Origin: an uncultured Lentisphaerota bacterium
GTDB lineage: Bacteria; Verrucomicrobiota; Kiritimatiellia; CAIQIC01
Assembly (NCBI GenBank): GCA_903896925.1
Contig: CAITZM010000182.1
Coordinates: 1-51,399, forward strand
DNA: 51,399 nucleotides
Direction of reading: 5' to 3'
Below, piece after piece: positions 49,147 to 51,399 of this stretch. Position 1 is the first letter of the stretch. The number at the start of each line of letters is the position of its first letter. A program made the translations under genes and the position numbers. The notes under the pieces are model-generated. The model searched no databases. It saw only the letters and a program-made list of their open reading frames with translations, and had not been told where the DNA came from.

Positions 49147-51399
49147 TCACTCCCGGTGCGTCGACACGTCGGCTTTGGACGCGTTCTTCGCGCTGCGCTC
49201 GGCCAGGATGCGTTTGGCGTACTCAATGGCCTCCAGATGCTCCGGGCCTCCCTCGGACCGAGTGGTGAGGAAGGGCACCAATGCCCGCTGAACCGGGGGC
49301 CGGGGGCCGGCCGTGTCGAAGGAGCAGGGCTTCATGCCGAGACGCGCATAGTCCGAGCCCGCCGCGATGGCCATCGGCCAACCCTCGGGATCCGGGAAGG
49401 GTCCCGGCAGCACGGTGTCCTTGGCCCCTTTCCCAGTGCTGGCCCACCATTCGTCGTAAGGGATCATGCGGTCATGCGTACCGTAACTGCCATCGACACC
49501 GACCTTCAGGTGTCTGGTGGCGCTGGCAATGAGATTCCTCTGCGAAAAAAAGCCCGTGTTGGTGGGCAAGGTGCCGGTTTGGAAATGGAAGAGGGCGCCG
49601 TTGGTGGTAATAAGCAGGTTGCTCTCGATGTGGGCCATGTCGTTTTCGTATGGTTTGCTCGAGGCGCGGCGCGCCAAGCTGCGCCCGCAGGGGCCGAGGA
49701 TATTGTTTCGGATCTGGCTGCGTCGCCCCTTGATGTTGAAGGCATCCATGGTATCGCGCACCAGGTTCTCCTCGATGCGCAGGTAGGAGGCGCAATCGTC
49801 GATGTAGATGCCGTTGCCCCCATACACGCTGCATTGCACGTTGCTCACCACGTTGCCGCGGATCACGCAGCCGATCATGTTGCCGTGGACGTAGATACCC
49901 CCCAAGTCGTTGGCGCAGGGCATCGACGCCTGTCCGATGTTGAAGATGTGGTTATTGGCGATGAGCATATCGAACGTGCGGAAGACGTCTTCGTTGTCCA
50001 TTGAGCCGCCGCTGCAGTTGATGGCGGTAAAGTAGCCATCGGTGATGCGGTTGTGGGCGAGTACCGAGCGCGCGGCCTTTTCCACGTTGAGCGCCACCGA
50101 CCCGGGGAACACCCGTCCGTAGCCCGAGATGTCGTTGTCGGTCACCCGGAGCTGCGTGAGGCGCCCCCTCTCGTTTTCCGCGGGGGTCTTTTCGCGCCAG
50201 GAGCCAACGGCCTTGATGGCGCCGCTGCCCAGGTCGCGGAAGCGGTTGCCGCTGAGTTCCACCTCCGCGTTTCCGTAGGCAAGGTCGATGCCGCATTCGC
50301 CCAGACTCTCGAACACGCAATCCCGCACGGCGACCTGTCGGGTGCCGGAAAAAATGAGCAGGCTGGGGCCGTAGTTGCCCCACCAATTCCCGGTGCCGCG
50401 ATGCGCCTGGTGGTCGAATTCGGAATGGCGGAAGGAGATCCCTTCGATGGTGAGTCCCGTAAGGCAGGCGCCTTTGCGCCAGTCCCCCTGAAAACTGAAG
50501 TAATTGGTGAGGCGCGGGGCCCAAGCATCAAGGGCAGCGGCGCTTTCCCCGGGGAGGGGGATGTAGTAGAGCTTGCCGGTCGGACGGTCGAGGTACCACT
50601 GGCCCGGCTCGCGCAGCTCCTCGAACACGTTGTCCATGTAGTAGGAGGCGCCGAGGTACCAGGTCTGGTGAGGGTCCGGAGTCTCCTGCTTGATCCAATC
50701 CGCCACGCCGTGTGAAGGGTGGGAATGCACCAGGGGCATGAACGTGCCCCACTTGAAATACGCCGTGCGGGACGACAGATCGACGTTGGTGAGCGGGAGC
50801 CAGGCGTGCTGCCAATAGTGCAGCACCATGGCATTCACGTCGCCCTGGTTCGCCCAGGCCCGGATATCGCGCTCGCGGAAGACGAAGCGGTCCTTGTAGG
50901 CGGTGGAGATGATGTTGCCCTCCTTGGAGGGGATGAGATGCTCCACGCGGCTGTAGCCTTCGCGCGGGAAACGCGGCCGCTGTGCCCGGCGACCGTTGAC
51001 GAACAGCTGTCGGAAATACCAGGAACCGCTGCGCACCTCGGGCAGCTCGGTCACCAGGCACGGGGCCCCGGTGGTGGGTACCTTACCCGCGACCCAGCCC
51101 CCGAGCCGACGGGCTCCCGTGACCACGGGTTTCGCCCCCGGCGCCGCCTTGATCGACAGTGGCCACGCGTTACTGAGCATGAAGCTCACGGGCTCATCCA
51201 GGACATGGGTGCCTTCCATCAGGACGATGTTCACGGGTTGGGAAAGAGGCCCCGGGCCGAGGGTACGCGTGGACAGCTCGATGGCGTGACTGATGCTGCG
51301 CAGCGGGGCCGTCGCGGTGTACCCTGAGTTCGTGTCGAATCCGCCGGGGGAGACATACCAGGTAGAGGCGGATAGCGCAGCCAGCGGCGCGAGCAGCAG
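49147..51399 (-). CDS. Secreted right-handed beta-helix enzyme, GH141-like, 5' end missing
   Basis: At least 751 residues; the start lies beyond the right edge. The first residues read LLLAPLAALSAS, the end of the recurring signal peptide, then TWYVSPGGFDTNSGYTATAPL, the opening typical of GH141-like and other parallel beta-helix proteins. Repeated short strands with Asn ladders (VRDCVFESLGECGIDLAYGNAEVELSGN; VIRGNVVSNVQCSVYGGNGIYIDD) build the helix. GH141 members include alpha-L-fucosidase and xylanase; catalytic acids were not assigned. First visible gene of the operon that runs to the GH127 gene; the following GHL gene starts 11 bp from its stop. Confidence 0.78.
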   Translation of the reverse strand: MLLAPLAALSASTWYVSPGGFDTNSGYTATAPLRSISHAIELSTRTLGPGPLSQPVNIVLMEGTHVLDEPVSFMLSNAWPLSIKAAPGAKPVVTGARRLGGWVAGKVPTTGAPCLVTELPEVRSGSWYFRQLFVNGRRAQRPRFPREGYSRVEHLIPSKEGNIISTAYKDRFVFRERDIRAWANQGDVNAMVLHYWQHAWLPLTNVDLSSRTAYFKWGTFMPLVHSHPSHGVADWIKQETPDPHQTWYLGASYYMDNVFEELREPGQWYLDRPTGKLYYIPLPGESAAALDAWAPRLTNYFSFQGDWRKGACLTGLTIEGISFRHSEFDHQAHRGTGNWWGNYGPSLLIFSGTRQVAVRDCVFESLGECGIDLAYGNAEVELSGNRFRDLGSGAIKAVGSWREKTPAENERGRLTQLRVTDNDISGYGRVFPGSVALNVEKAARSVLAHNRITDGYFTAINCSGGSMDNEDVFRTFDMLIANNHIFNIGQASMPCANDLGGIYVHGNMIGCVIRGNVVSNVQCSVYGGNGIYIDDCASYLRIEENLVRDTMDAFNIKGRRSQIRNNILGPCGRSLARRASSKPYENDMAHIESNLLITTNGALFHFQTGTLPTNTGFFSQRNLIASATRHLKVGVDGSYGTHDRMIPYDEWWASTGKGAKDTVLPGPFPDPEGWPMAIAAGSDYARLGMKPCSFDTAGPRPPVQRALVPFLTTRSEGGPEHLEAIEYAKRILAERSAKNASKADVSTHRE

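Overview
The window is GC-rich DNA from a bacterium specialised in taking apart sulfated, branched polysaccharides. It holds five formylglycine-type sulfatases, GH2, GH5-like, GH39/51-like, GH127 and GH141-like enzymes, secreted beta-propellers, Tat-exported oxidoreductase and enolase family proteins, and sugar-acid enzymes. This gene content, the many hydrolases with N-terminal signals, and short TTCCAA/TTGGAA palindromes between operons suggest the PVC group (Verrucomicrobiota or Kiritimatiellota). No rRNA or marker gene fixes the lineage. No transporter, TonB/SusCD pair, sulfatase-maturating enzyme, regulator, transposase, tRNA or CRISPR array was seen.

Layout, mostly on the minus strand and read right to left. 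Operon I (beyond 51399 to 39727): GH141-like beta-helix protein, two paralogous GH10-like proteins, a TIM-barrel/PA14 protein, a GH5-like enzyme and a GH127 enzyme. Operon H (39484-36945): Tat GH5-like enzyme and GH39/51-like enzyme. Operon G (36680-31028): sialidase-like propeller, propeller/LamG/nucleoside-hydrolase-like fusion, HpcH/HpaI aldolase, 2-hydroxyacid dehydrogenase. Operon F (30811-28401): uroporphyrinogen-decarboxylase-like protein and Tat oxidoreductase. A plus-strand cassette (23133-27957) holds three overlapping EF-hand genes. Operon D (22859-20910) is one lyase-like gene, facing two small plus-strand genes (20148-20906). Operon C (19715-10573): GH43-like propeller, PQQ-type propeller, phospholipase C-fold protein, GH2 enzyme, sulfatase. 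Operon B (10454-4242): enolase-family protein and three sulfatases with overlapping start and stop codons. Operon A (4088-738): sulfatase, a shrunken TolB-like remnant, a Tat sugar isomerase-like protein and an 8-codon remnant.

The most striking structure is not a gene. Nearly every operon head carries two to four copies of a palindrome with the 11-bp core CCAA-N3-TTGG inside TTTTCC...GGAAAA. Copy centres lie 31-32 bp apart, three helical turns, so the copies face the same side of the helix. They look like binding sites of one unlinked regulator acting on the whole locus. One array, together with the first codons of a secreted gene, exists as an orphan copy at 27953-28053. It forms a 101-bp direct repeat with the array at 22833-22933, flanking the EF-hand cassette. 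Truncated starts of secreted genes lie at several operon ends, and the same signal-peptide cassettes recur on unrelated enzymes. The locus appears to have been assembled and reshuffled through these shared 5' modules.

Functionally, sulfatases and glycosidases would strip sulfate and side-chain sugars outside the cytoplasm. The enolase-family protein, aldolase, dehydrogenase and oxidoreductase fit oxidised or acidic sugars. The actual substrate cannot be named from sequence alone.
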